DNA from: Neoscytalidium dimidiatum
Taxonomy: Eukaryota > Ascomycota > Dothideomycetes > Botryosphaeriales > Botryosphaeriaceae
Direction: 5' to 3'
Assembly: GCA_037367355.1 (NCBI GenBank)
Contig: CM074704.1
Coordinates: forward strand, 1-64,000
Length of the DNA stretch: 64,000 bases
The translations under genes were made by a program, and so were the position numbers. How positions within the stretch are numbered: position 1 is the first letter of the stretch; every line of letters begins with the position of its first letter. Below are positions 8,690 to 19,087 of the stretch, piece by piece. Below the pieces are notes generated by a model. It did no database searches. It saw only the letters and a program-made list of their open reading frames with translations, and was not told the DNA's origin.

Positions 8690-11143
8690 GGGCACAGTCG
8701 AGGTGGGTGAAACGTACTAGACGAAGATGGATGATTGTACGGCCCGAGGACGATGGTGTATGTGATAGTAGCGATGATAACGGTGTTGGTGGAGGAGGGG
8801 TTTGGAGAGAACGGGAAGGAGGTGAAGGCGGAGATTGTTACGGCACAGTCACCCAGGAAGGCGGGACAACAGAACCCTACTTCCGCTTACCGCCCACGTG
8901 ACCAGCTCGGAACATATTCGGCAGAATACCCACTGACACTAAGGCGCCAGACCACCACATCACTCGTTTAGCAAGCTCGGACCCCTGATCAGTATTGATC
9001 AGTGGATCAACACTACAGATCACTACTAATCGCACTAATCACCCTATGTATATAGGCCACGCTCGTTTACAGTAGATAGGACCCTCGTGGTCAACTTGTC
9101 AATTGATTCTTACCCCAATATTGCGTGCGACCCTCCCCTGCCTACCGCCACGGCCCCCCGAAAGCCTACGCTACCCGATGATACGCCCGACCTCCCCAAG
9201 AAAGAGTAACGGCGTAACAGAGATGCTTAAAGGCAAAGGTGGAGATGTCAGGCTCTGGGCTCATTATTCATAACACAACACCACCACCACCACCATCACC
9301 AACAACTCCGCGACTCGATCGTCAGTTTCAAGCTTCCCATACGTCAATCCTACTGAATTCTTCTGCCATTCCGGCGCGCCGTGGCGCACCGCACTACACT
9401 TCGACGGCGTCTGTTACCCTGCCCCACCTCCATCCGGGCGCCAATGCTCATCACCGTTTCTTTGAGATGCAGGAACCGCCGATTTCTCTCACAAAAGGGA
9501 AGCGGGTGGTTTCGTGGCCTCATCGAAAAGCTAGCTCCGCTACCATCCTCATCCATGCCGGCCCGGCTACACTGTTCCTCAACTACGATCCCGCCCAGTA
9601 AACAACTACCTTCCGCTTTCGTAAGCCTTTTCCACTTCAGCCATCAAATGAGTAACACAGCCATCTCTAATATTTGCTCAAACCCAGCCCACATCGAATA
9701 CACAGCCGTTCGGCAACCCCACGACGTTGCAGTTTGCCAGTTCCCGAACCTCATCAATCCCCCCAATCGCCCTCATCGATACGAATAGTTTGAATATAGT
9801 TACGCTAGAGGGAACTGTATCGGATGACACATCACTGTGTGCGACTGCACTACATATGACGATGGTTCTCCGTTTCCTCTCCTCAATAGTCTGGAGCGAA
9901 GGCTCTTCGCCATCGATGCGCGTACCCAGGAAACATCTCATTAGCTGGTCCCAGTTGATAAGTCCTGGTGCCGGCCAGTACAGGCATCTGGATATGGCCG
10001 AATTGCTTACATGTCCATCTGAGTGACTAGCTCGGAGAACGGCTTTATAAACTCATCCAAGCGTGCCTGCTTTGCGGAAAGGAACGTTAACAACCATGTG
10101 GATACAGCAGTTGAAGATGGGGTCAACAGGTCTATGAAGTTGGATGAGGACAACCCGCTCTTCTTTGAGGACAAAGGCGGATGTTCATTCAAACCCAGGC
10201 TTGCTGACACAGCAGAGATTCGGGTGCCCATTATGGTGCCGGAGCAGCTCCTGGAAGTCGCCGAAGAGACGCTTGAAGTCGCAAGTATCTCGGTCCGTTC
10301 CGTTTGTTCCTCCGTATATGTAGATTTCTTATTTACTTCAAATAGCATTTAATAGGCTTCATTCCTACATTACTACCCACAACTGTTTTTTCTATTATCG
10401 TGCTCCATTTGTCCTTGAGCCTACATCATCATCTTATTATATTCTACGGAACTGTTTCAGCGTCAAACCCGGCATGCCCCAGCCCCCAGAATCATTCCAC
10501 AATCCTCTAGGGCGGTGCAACATACGATGTCAATTGTAGCTGCCTGACTTAGAGCTGAGCCTTTGCAGGGAGCATCATCGAGAGAGGATTACGAGACATG
10601 GGCAGGAGCAACAACACGAGATCGACATACTTAGACTGCTAGCCACGGTCGTCAGTCTTTAGCACCCTTCTCGCTAGGGTTATACAGGACTTAGTACTTT
10701 GATTATATAATAGACTTTAGTTATTATAAGATGGATCTCTACGTCGATCCTAGTACCTTCGGCTTCTCGTCTACTGGACCCTCATGAACTGGACGCGCCT
10801 CCCAACAACACTGCGTGATTGTGGAATTGAGGCGCATTGCCTACAAAGATAAGACTTGCGTATAATAGCTCGATGGTCTTATGAAATTTACGAATAAATG
10901 CGCAAGAGTGTATGCATTTGAATATGAAAGGTGTAAAATGAGTGATAAATTAATCAGTTCCACAGGGAGTCTCATGCTGCACAAGACGGGCCATATCCCA
11001 GTACCATGAACATGGAGATTCACAGCCGCGAAGTAACCACGAATCGCACCCTTTAAGCAAGCCAGCCATTATAGGCAGGATGTACCCTTTGCTTCGTTTC
11101 TATGTAACCAAGCTAGTCAGCCTGTTCGTTGCGGGCAGAAAGT
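8690..11143. other. No supported gene; degenerate intergenic DNA
   Basis: Short ORFs occur on both strands, for example 10023-10352 (+), 10007-10348 (-), 9727-10026 (+) and 9678-9941 (-). They overlap one another, none continues into a neighbour across a plausible intron, and I recognise no family. There is a short CAC-rich simple repeat at about 9271-9300, a TGATCA-rich palindromic patch at about 8987-9025 and a short AT-rich patch at 10680-10735. Confidence 0.6.
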
Positions 11144-12250
11144 TCATAGTCGTAGCTCCATATGACGCCACGAATAATGGGAATCTGATGCATTCAGCGC
11201 CTTGAATACGGCAGCTATCCATGGAATATTTGGTAATCTTGAGCATACGGGGCACCGGAAAGCTTGGGTTTGACTCAACGTCTTGTAGAGTTGCGCAAAG
11301 GACAGCTTAGGCGACTGAGAACCTCTGACGGCTGCGTTGATTGCGTTTACCAGAGCAGCAGCATCTTCAATAGCGCCTTGTCCCAAGTTCACGGCTACCT
11401 TGAAGCTTATCAGTCCCTTCTACTGAATACACTGCTGGCGATGGTACCTTGTGCGCAGCGTCTCCGAGAAATGCAATACGGCCCTCGCGCCAGCTCTTTA
11501 AGATACCCCCATCTATTGGAAGTAGGGTAATGATTTTCCTTTCTCTCCAGATATCCCCAAAGGTTACCTCATCATTAAGAAAGTCGTTCAGATACTGCGA
11601 AGCCAGGGTTTCCGCTTCCTGGCGCGAGAGTCGAGCAACTTCGGACCAAGTGTACTTCCTTCCCATCTTCTGACTGAGGAAGAAGAACACTTCCTCATTT
11701 CTTGCGGCGGAAAGAAGATAGGCTGACAGGCTAGTAGTCTAAAAGTTATTTCCTTGATTAACCTCTGGAAGAGGGCCAGCGATGCCGAAAAGGTATGAAT
11801 ACTCGGGTATAAAAGCTGTTTCAGTCATCGCCGTCTTCCTTATCGCATTTAAAACTGTACGGCTTACTAGATTGGTCTTCGGTAAGTGCTCCAGTCTGAA
11901 AATCGCCGGCAATCCGCCACATGTTCGCTTTGATGACGGCGGCGAAGGTGGACTTTTGTCTTGTTAGAGATGTGATCGTAGAGCATCTGAACAAGCTCTT
12001 GCCTTGTGCGTTCCGATGCGTTACGGCCTTTTTACGATGGTGGAGAGGCTCTCGTGAAGTCCAAGCTGGTCAAGTACGACGTAACGATTTGGAAGTATCA
12101 GAATAGAGGCTCTGACTAGGGGCGCAGCTAACCATGAAGTGTTCGACCGTATCCAATGTTAACGCGATCGAGGCAGTGGGCCAGGGTTAAACCCGAAATG
12201 ATGCGCCAACTAAAAGGACCTTGAAAGGCTTCCCGGACGACATAGTGATG
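11144..12250 (-). pseudogene. FAD-dependent monooxygenase (PaxM/salicylate-hydroxylase-like) pseudogene
   Basis: The family order is clear on the minus strand. A Rossmann start KVLLVGAS breaks frame inside the GxGxxG motif near 12190 and resumes as SGLTLAHCLDRVNI. A QELVQMLYDHI...KTKV segment follows near 12010, then a NMWRIAG region. Next comes TETAFIPEYSYLFGIAG, followed by TAG at 11741-11739 and TTSLSAYLLSAARNEEVFFFL. The FAD ribityl motif GRIAFLGDAAHK follows, then a good 49-nt intron (11447-11399) and VNLGQGAIEDAAAL. So there is at least one frameshift, one nonsense codon and degeneration between 11750 and 12130. Intact relatives use FAD and NADPH to epoxidise or hydroxylate aromatic or prenylated substrates in meroterpenoid and indole-diterpene pathways. 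It is not functional as written. Confidence 0.82.
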
Positions 12251-12340
12251 GAATGAAGCAAACTGTGAGCGAATGCGAAACTTGATGCGTCTATGACGAT
12301 GTTTATATTTTACCATTTGGGAGAGAAGAGACAGTGACAA

Positions 12341-13976
12341 CCTGAGCCTCTCGGCCGAACTGGTGTCCTGACAAGCTCCACGGTAAATTTACTCTTCTTC
12401 TTTTTTTTTTTTCGGAGGCAGGAGACGGGGCTGTACCGACAGAGCATACAGACCACTACAACTCATGTTTCACTTCGTGAGGAACAGACTTTGCACCAAA
12501 CGGAGAGATTTTTCCGGACAAGTCCCTAAAGTCGGCGCTCTTGATGATACTCGAGGCCCGCTCTTTTATGCCAGGTCAATGTCCAATGAAAATCGAGATG
12601 GCTATTCCTAAAACTGTGGAAAGAATACATTGGGCCTTGGATTACCATTTCTGGAAGTTTTGACCATGTCAACTCGTGCCAGGCTCGCCCCGTTTAGGTG
12701 CTGTTTCACATCACTGCATGCCTTGCCGGCGGGGTGTGGTGAATTATGTTGGGTCCTGGAGCTTCGGAATTCTTAAAGAAGTTAGCCTGACCCCGAGCTT
12801 TTTTCCCGCTCTGCTAAAGCACCTCGCATAAGCCGGTGCCCGAAAGCGTAGCGCCAACGCACTACAAGTGCAAACGAATGGATCCACAGATGTCGAACGG
12901 TCGGATAAGAACAACCAGGTGAGGCATTACTACGCTGGCGGCCATGTAAAACAAAGTGATCGGTCTGCTGGCCGGACTCTAATTGAGCAAGCTCCGCGCA
13001 TCCTCATTCCTTCAGTTCAGAATGAATTTCTTCCCGTCGCCGGTGTTCTGCTCGCTCTTTACAATGTCGTCTTCCGGCTTTTCGCTATGCAGCGGTAACG
13101 TCATGCCGTTCAAGATACATTTTCACTAGGAAAAAGTGGCGGGAGATCCTGCAGGTTGACCTCGGCAAATTACCACGACCCACTTACGAAGGCAAGAATC
13201 TGGTTTCATCGTGACGAACGAATGGCTAGCGGAGGCAAAGCAGGCGTGGTTAACCTTGGATTGGTATTCCTTTTCCACAGGACCACCGCAAGTCGACTGG
13301 TCACAGACTGAGGAACATTCGTTACAGGTATAAGAAGGAGGAAGAACTAAACAGCGTCCCACAATTCTTAGCCGCAGTGAAAGATAGGGAAGAAACAGAC
13401 CTTTGAGATGCGTTTCGCCGCACTGTTTCCGGAGAATCCCACGGCACCGCCTTCATTTCTACTTCATGGATGGCCAGATATACCATAGCCCGCCATGTCA
13501 ACATCCTGAAATTTCGTTAACGTCAGGAGCCAGGGTTCGTCATCAAATTCTTCTTTCTTATATCGGAGATACGTAGTGTGCCTTGCCTAAGATGCTAGGT
13601 ACTTAGCATCGTTGCCTGTATGAGTTAATCATAATGACTGATGCAATCTTATAGCTACCTCTTCTCTTCTCTTCTCTTCCGCCGCTCCAACGAGAATTTC
13701 ATCTCAACGAAGTCGCTTTCATCATCAACAATTTGATGAAGAACCTCGGCTTCAACGCTCAGCGTGGTGGGTACATAGCTCGGGGAGGCGATATTGGAAG
13801 TCTTATAGCAAATACTTTGGCACTTAATCATGAGGACTGCAAAGGCAAGTATAGAAAGTCGCACTTTCAATCTATATATCCAAAGTGTTGATTTCAAACT
13901 GTAGGGATCCATCGTAAGTTTCTCGTGTCCATGAGACTTACCAGGCTGAAACTGATTAAGATCAACGCAAGCAAAC
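12341..13976. other. No supported gene
   Basis: There is a 14-base T run with flanking pyrimidines near 12400. The scattered ORFs (12868-13098 +, 13126-13362 -, 13322-13504 -, 13655-14065 -) have no recognisable family and no mutual splice continuity. The stretch separates two enzyme relics and may itself hold unrecognisably decayed genes. Confidence 0.5.
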
Positions 13977-14283
13977 ATGGAATTTTCGGTTGTGACGGAG
14001 ACTAATGTCACTACTGATACGATCGAGATACAAGCTCTGGAACGGGCAGCCGAGTTAAGAGCCAATGGCGGTGCTTATCTTCGCGAGCATGCTACACGTT
14101 TAAGCACTATTGGCCGCGTGCTCGCCAGCAATCCGCTAGCTCTGCTTGCATGGTTGTTTTTCTCATCACGTCTGTTTCGGGGGACAGACTGTAATATGTC
14201 ACAGGGTCGGCGAAAAATTTCTGGAGTGGCCCGAAATGCCCTTCAGCACCGACTACATTCTAGTGAGCGTTTCACTATGGTGA
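13977..14283 (+). pseudogene. Epoxide hydrolase (alpha/beta hydrolase) C-terminal relic
   Basis: The ORF from 13977 contains IQALERAAELRANGGAYLRE followed by HATRLSTIGRVLASNPLALL, which is the region before the catalytic His in microsomal-type epoxide hydrolases. The relic continues across a convincing 52-nt intron (14153-14204, GT...CACAG) into VGEKFLEWPEMPFSTDYI and then SLW, where TGA (14281) interrupts. The N-terminal half with the HGWP oxyanion motif and the nucleophile elbow is absent, and nothing after the stop matches the family. It is therefore a fragment of about 85 residues. Together with the FAD monooxygenase relic 2 kb away it suggests a decayed oxidative tailoring locus. The long minus-strand ORF at 13655-14065 overlaps its 5' end and is not convincing. 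Confidence 0.72.
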
Positions 14284-14299
14284 CTAAGCTGCGCGGAAC

Positions 14300-15850
14300 T
14301 TCGCCTGAGCAGCGCTCTTTGCGCAGATGGTACCGATCAAACGCCATCGGTTCCCGGCGCCATTACGTTGTGCGCTATCCTCATACAGCGTTTTATGCCG
14401 TCTTAATACGCCCCTCTAGAACTAGAAATTTTTCAGTATCAGCATCGCTAAGGAAAAAAAATAGAAAAAATAAAAAGAAGAGGGAGAAGAGCCAATAACT
14501 CGAATGTGTGCAGGTGCTATCTACGGATATAAACTCAAGGTGGGATTGTAGAAGCTGCGAAGGGAAGCAGGTGGACGGGGCACCAAGTACTCGAACGAAG
14601 AACGGGATACTCACCTCCCGGAGAAGGCACGGTTGCAGACCTCACAGATATGATAACACCTCTGTGCGCGATGCGCCAACACATGCCGATTGAGGTGTTC
14701 GCGGTGGCGGAAAGTCTTGTCGCAGGGGCAGGTGTGGTCGCCAGACATGCTTAGTTGCCGCAGTCAGAAATGGAGGGCAAGTGAATAGAGCAAGGAAAAG
14801 GCAAGTCCGCGAATGACCAGTGGCTTATGAAGCGTGTGCCTAAGTAAAATCCGAAGAGACAGGTGTTGAGACGTGTAAGGTACGAAAAAATAACGATGAA
14901 ACAAAAATAGAGGTGGAAGAATAATTAAGCAAAATCAATAGGAAGACGGGCAAAAATCTGATTGATTGATTGACTATCTAAGTCCTGGCTGGCTCTGATG
15001 GATATGCTGGCTGCGCTAAGGACTTATTGATGCCTGGCTAAGCAGGCACTCGGTGGTTGACTTGCGAATTCCAACACTAGGGGCCCCGACGCCTCCTTTG
15101 TTTCGCAGGACGTCCATCATAGATGACGGATTTTCTGTCACTGATAATCAATGTGCGAAGCGGGCTTCTAGCTTGCACGCACTTACGTGGCGTTTACTTC
15201 CAGTAAGGTCCAGACTCTGACAGCACTGTAGTCTCATCGAAGGATGGAGGGCTCTCTGGAGGGGGGTTTCTCGAGCTACAACCTTTTCGCATTTGCCGCG
15301 GTAGAAGGTTTTTATAGGTGTCTTGTTGAGAATGGAATTAATCGTTGCATCTTGCACCATTCGGCGAACGGTGTAAAGCGCTTCAAGCAAAACACCATGG
15401 CTAGGATCGAAAAAGCGTGAGCAATACGGCATGGGAGAGGGGGAGTAGAGCCTAACGAGCTATTGGAGGGATTTGTCTTCGGGACCCACGAGTCAGACCT
15501 GGAAACTACGGCAGAAGCAGACTGGGCCAAAACAGGCTCAGGGCGGACGGTGTCTCGACAGGATGCACAGATGCCATCACGGATAAAGCTAGACCGTACT
15601 GTATTCGAAGGGCTGTGGAAGTAGCGTCACCATTATGAACGGAGCGGGTGGTCAGAAGAGGCTGACTTGATGGGTTAGGGATATTGATGCCAAAGAACGA
15701 TGCATTTGAAGATATTATCGCCGCACTCCGAAGGGCCGAGAGGCTGCTATAACTATCCATCGTCACCGAGCTCGAGACCATGTGGCGCTCTCCCGGCTTG
15801 AGTGTCCGCGAACGGCCGAAACAGGCCTCCGAAACACGCTCGGCGGACAG
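14300..15850. other. No confidently supported gene
   Basis: Minus-strand ORFs at 15148-15432 and 15506-15781 are protein-like in places (LLEALYTVRRMVQDATINS; SSNASFFGINIPNPSSQPLL) and could be exons of a diverged gene, but I find no family and no decisive splice signals. The segment 14440-14500 is A-rich with simple AAAAAATAG patterns. A GATT-type short repeat lies near 14959-14975. Confidence 0.45.
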
Positions 15851-15857
15851 CTGCTGG

Positions 15858-15907
<50 letters not shown>

Positions 15908-15910
15908 GCT
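15858..15910 (+). repeat. (GTT)n microsatellite, about 17 units
   Basis: This is an uninterrupted run of GTT, read as CAA on the minus strand. It lies 16 bases 3' of the stop codon of the minus-strand PD-(D/E)XK-like gene and so probably falls in its 3' UTR. It creates artefactual poly-Val and poly-Gln ORFs. Confidence 0.9.
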
Positions 15911-15925
15911 GATGGTTTGATTTGC

Positions 15926-17260
15926 TCATCTGATTCCCAGCGCTTCTTGCTCGAACCACGGCCTGTACTTCTTTTCGATCCAGCCGGCCAACGTCCTCAA
16001 AGACACGACAAGCTGGTAGATGCCGAGCACAGAGTCTGTTGCGCCCAGCTTCAAGTCGCGGTAAATGCGGATGCCGCCGTTAGTCGTGCATTCGGCGAGC
16101 ATCATCTTCCACTCATGGCCCTGCACGATGACCAACGGCAGCGATGGCACCGTCGAGGAACTTCCTACGATCAGTTGCTGCAGCCGCCGAAAGTGCGCCG
16201 AAACCCAAATGGTAAGCTGCAGGTTAGCGGCGTCTTCTTCAACGGCACCGCGTTTCGTTTCGATGCTCACCGCTATCGGCGAGAAGCGCGTGTGTTCCGC
16301 AGTAGTATGGTTGATGGAAGGTGCGCCTTCGTGACGTAGCTTGGCTACAATCTGGGTGTGCAGATGCGCGTCGGCGCTGGAATCCAGGATGAGGGCATAG
16401 TCGACCATTTTCGACTGTAGGACCAGACCTGCGGCCGACGTCGGTAGCAACGACGCGTCGGTGATCCGCGCCGTCGTAATATCGCGATACCACACTCGAG
16501 CGGCCTCTCGCTCGCCTTGAAGGGCCAGTCGCAGAATCCGGGAGTGTACTTCGCTGTTCCAGGCGGCCTCGTACAGTCCGGCTTCCTGACACTCGAATGC
16601 CGCGTCGAGGAGTTCTTGCACACGCGTCCAAAATCTCTTGTGCTCGAGCGCGTCGGCGCCATCGCCGGCAGTTTCAGTGAAATTGGCCTCGTCAAGCATG
16701 CATTCGTCCAGCAGGATCGCGGCGTCGGTTATAACGGTCCTAGGAATAACGCCCTTGCCAGTGCCAACACGTCGTATGTCCCGGCAGAGTTCCCTTACGT
16801 CTTCCGGCACCACGCGGCCCTGCCTGCCTATGGCTGTGAATTGTATCTGCAGGTCTGAGAGCTGAAGGTCGCCCATGCGTCTGACGGGGCTGCGCGATCG
16901 ATTGCTGCTGGCGTAGCTCAACGACTGGCTCGGGGACGGAGAGCGTCGTGAAGCGACGGCCGAGGATGGTTCGAGGACGGGGATGGCTGCCGTCCATGGC
17001 GGGCGCGGCGTTGTCTGTTCGTCGACGCGGCTGGGTGACGCTTGCTGGGCCGAGAAGCCGCGCGGCGGTGTTTTCGGCGGCGCAGGTGGTGGTGGTGGTG
17101 GTGGTGGTGGTGGTGCTTTGCGCGGTGAGCGACGCGGTTGGTGAGACATGTTGCCGGACACCTCAGCCAGGCACTGTCGTTTGTGGGGACGCTGCTGCCC
17201 AGACTCGTAGTCGCTCGGGTCGTGCGGGTGGCTATCGAGCCACACCTCAATACTGGACAT
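15926..17260 (-). CDS. Fungal PD-(D/E)XK nuclease-like domain protein (copy 1), 444 aa
   Basis: This is a single uninterrupted exon. The start chosen is the ATG at 17260 (MSSIEVWLDSHP), because the 62 residues upstream in the same frame are low-complexity. The first 150 residues are Pro/Ser/Arg-rich and disordered, with a run of about 10 prolines encoded by a (GGT)n tract at 17085-17115. The folded part includes WNSEVHSRILRLAL, the core strand SIETKRGA with the ExK of the PD-(D/E)XK fold near residue 328, and a C-terminal IYRDLKLGATDSVLGIYQLV helix region. Proteins of this type are widespread and lineage-expanded in Pezizomycotina, often next to repeats. Their activity is unproven, so nuclease function is an inference from fold. 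A related protein of almost equal size lies at 41892-43278. Confidence 0.8.
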   Translation of the reverse strand: MSSIEVWLDSHPHDPSDYESGQQRPHKRQCLAEVSGNMSHQPRRSPRKAPPPPPPPPPPAPPKTPPRGFSAQQASPSRVDEQTTPRPPWTAAIPVLEPSSAVASRRSPSPSQSLSYASSNRSRSPVRRMGDLQLSDLQIQFTAIGRQGRVVPEDVRELCRDIRRVGTGKGVIPRTVITDAAILLDECMLDEANFTETAGDGADALEHKRFWTRVQELLDAAFECQEAGLYEAAWNSEVHSRILRLALQGEREAARVWYRDITTARITDASLLPTSAAGLVLQSKMVDYALILDSSADAHLHTQIVAKLRHEGAPSINHTTAEHTRFSPIAVSIETKRGAVEEDAANLQLTIWVSAHFRRLQQLIVGSSSTVPSLPLVIVQGHEWKMMLAECTTNGGIRIYRDLKLGATDSVLGIYQLVVSLRTLAGWIEKKYRPWFEQEALGIR

Positions 17261-17550
17261 GGCAGGTTGCGATGCTGCGACAAGAAACACTGCCGATGGT
17301 GTTGTTGTCTGGTGTTGCGGCGGTCGCTTGCCGCGCGCCCGGGTTGGAGGGGCAACCGGTGTGTTGAGCCAAGCCGCAACACATCCGCCAGGCCGCCCCG
17401 CGTCGCCGCCAAGTCTAGGCCCGGACCTACTGTAGCTCGCCTGCATCGCGCCGCCTACCGCATGCTGCTTAACGTAGCAGCAAAATTTGGTGTTATTTTA
17501 TTTCAGGGACTGAAAGTAGATTCTTTTTTTTCTCCTTCTTTGACTCGGAA

Positions 17551-18510
17551 CTAATGGATTGTTACTAGTACAGTGCATGCCTCCTCTAATAATGACTGAA
17601 TCGTGGAAATATCATCCGCATTAAAATTACTCAAGCTGTTTCTTATGCCTAAATTCATCGTATTTTTATCTAAGAGGCTGGACCTGAAGTCATCAAGTGC
17701 AGAGAGCAGCCTCTGGGCTTCGAGAGAAACGATTTGACGTTGAGCGTTGCGCGCGTCCTGACCATCGACAACATAACTGTCAAGCTGAAGTACGACGTCA
17801 CCGTCCGAGCGCCACGCTCGGACGAGGGCAGCCGCAGCCGCGTGTAGAATAGAGCATGCGATGACAATGAGCGTCGTTGAGTGGGAAGCACCGCACGTCG
17901 AGAAGCGCCAGATTTCTCCGAGGGCGGTTCTGTGAGCACGCAGACTCCGACCGACGGAGAATCTTTCTTGCACGGCGGCTCGCTGCACGTCTACGAGAAC
18001 TCGCCCGAGGGCCACAAGGCATCCGCAAGAGTCCAGAGGGATTGAGGTTGAAGATTCGTAGTCGCTTCCCGAAGAGTGCCTGTCCAGCTGCAGTGGATCC
18101 ATGCTCGGTTCGGCGGTGTTGGCCCAGTCCATGCACGTTTCCGGGAAAATGGCAGGCTGAGATGTGGCGTCGCCGAAGAAGGTCTGATGCGGGCTAAGCA
18201 GACGGTCGTCACATTCTGAGTCAGTGGTGCCCGGGCTGAAAGAGAGAAGACTCGCGTCGTCCAGATAAGAAGAATGGTCGAAATTGGCGAGACTGCAGGA
18301 CGGAGAGGCGCTGTCGACATGACTCTCCACCACCCTGGACGAGAGCCTGCGCTTTCGCCTGACCCCTGGGCGTCCAATAGGCATCGAAGGGCTTCTGATG
18401 CAAGGCAGTCCTTTGCTCGTGCACCTGACGCAGGAAGGCTGGCTTTCGAAGGAGCATCGGACTTTCGATCGGTGGCATTGGTCGCAAGATGATCTCAGGT
18501 TTTTCTGCAT
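17551..18510 (-). CDS. AflR-like Zn2Cys6 transcription factor, 319 aa
   Basis: The ORF starts with ATG at 18510 and needs no intron. Residues 9-37 form the binuclear zinc cluster C-x2-C-x6-C-x7-C-x2-C-x6-C (CDQCHRSKVRC...CVRCTSKGLPC). A basic IGRPGVRRKRR linker follows, as in aflatoxin-regulator-type proteins. A Ser/Asp-rich middle (residues 60-155) precedes a conserved C-terminal block CGCLVALGRVLVDVQ and an Ala-rich helical region, the layout of the AflR family (Pfam AflR). These proteins bind palindromic CGG-type sites and usually switch on the gene cluster they lie in. The gene forms the left edge of the tailoring cluster. It could instead be a free-standing regulator, but its position and family favour a cluster role. 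Confidence 0.85.
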   Translation of the reverse strand: MQKNLRSSCDQCHRSKVRCSFESQPSCVRCTSKGLPCIRSPSMPIGRPGVRRKRRLSSRVVESHVDSASPSCSLANFDHSSYLDDASLLSFSPGTTDSECDDRLLSPHQTFFGDATSQPAIFPETCMDWANTAEPSMDPLQLDRHSSGSDYESSTSIPLDSCGCLVALGRVLVDVQRAAVQERFSVGRSLRAHRTALGEIWRFSTCGASHSTTLIVIACSILHAAAAALVRAWRSDGDVVLQLDSYVVDGQDARNAQRQIVSLEAQRLLSALDDFRSSLLDKNTMNLGIRNSLSNFNADDISTIQSLLEEACTVLVTIH

Positions 18511-19087
18511 TTGGGCTTGAATAATAGCCGTCGTGACGATAGAGTGTGAGTAGCACTGTACTGCGAACTAGTTACATTTCAACATCATCTCGGATATATA
18601 CTGCATTGGATACTTCGGGTTCTCCAACATGCGCGTATGCTGCGGCTCCCCAATCCGGCATTTTCGGCTCTGCGGATGCGAAACCCCTCATTCCGCGGTC
18701 TAGAACGAATAACGTCTCACATTTATTAGAGTTTCTCCTATTCCGTAGTTTATACATTTTGCTTTATTGAGGTTTAGGAAATGATACTGCAACCCATAAT
18801 TTACATGAATAATCCAAATTTACAAATGATTAAATGTAGGGACTGCCCCATTCATTAAGCCTAATATGCTACGATTGCTTTACAAGGTAGATTTTAACTT
18901 CCTTAGACAGAGCTATCCGAAATAAGGACATGGGGCTAAGGAAAGCGACTACTAATGAAAAATCTTCGGCCGTTCCTCACGCGCCGTATATCTACACGTT
19001 GCACTCAGCTCTGTCGATGCCGCTTCATTAATCTATCTCAACAGCGACGCTTGATGCCTGCGTGAAGCAATCGCGCATCTTCCCTTG
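18511..19087. other. Intergenic region between AflR-like gene and FAD oxidase
   Basis: This is an AT-rich stretch holding the promoter side of the AflR-like gene and the 3' side of the FAD oxidase. I see no supported ORF. The plus ORF at 18546-18770 and its antisense are short and unassigned. Confidence 0.55.

Noticed and set aside
9678..10352. Opposed ORFs at 9727-10352 (+) and 9678-10348 (-)
   Set aside because: Neither has a recognisable family, splice continuity or a better coding pattern than its opposite strand, so no gene is called.
15782..16339. Plus ORF with a poly-Val tract and minus ORF with a poly-Gln tract around 15858-15910
   Set aside because: Both are produced by the (GTT)n microsatellite downstream of the PD-(D/E)XK-like stop codon, and neither has flanking coding character.
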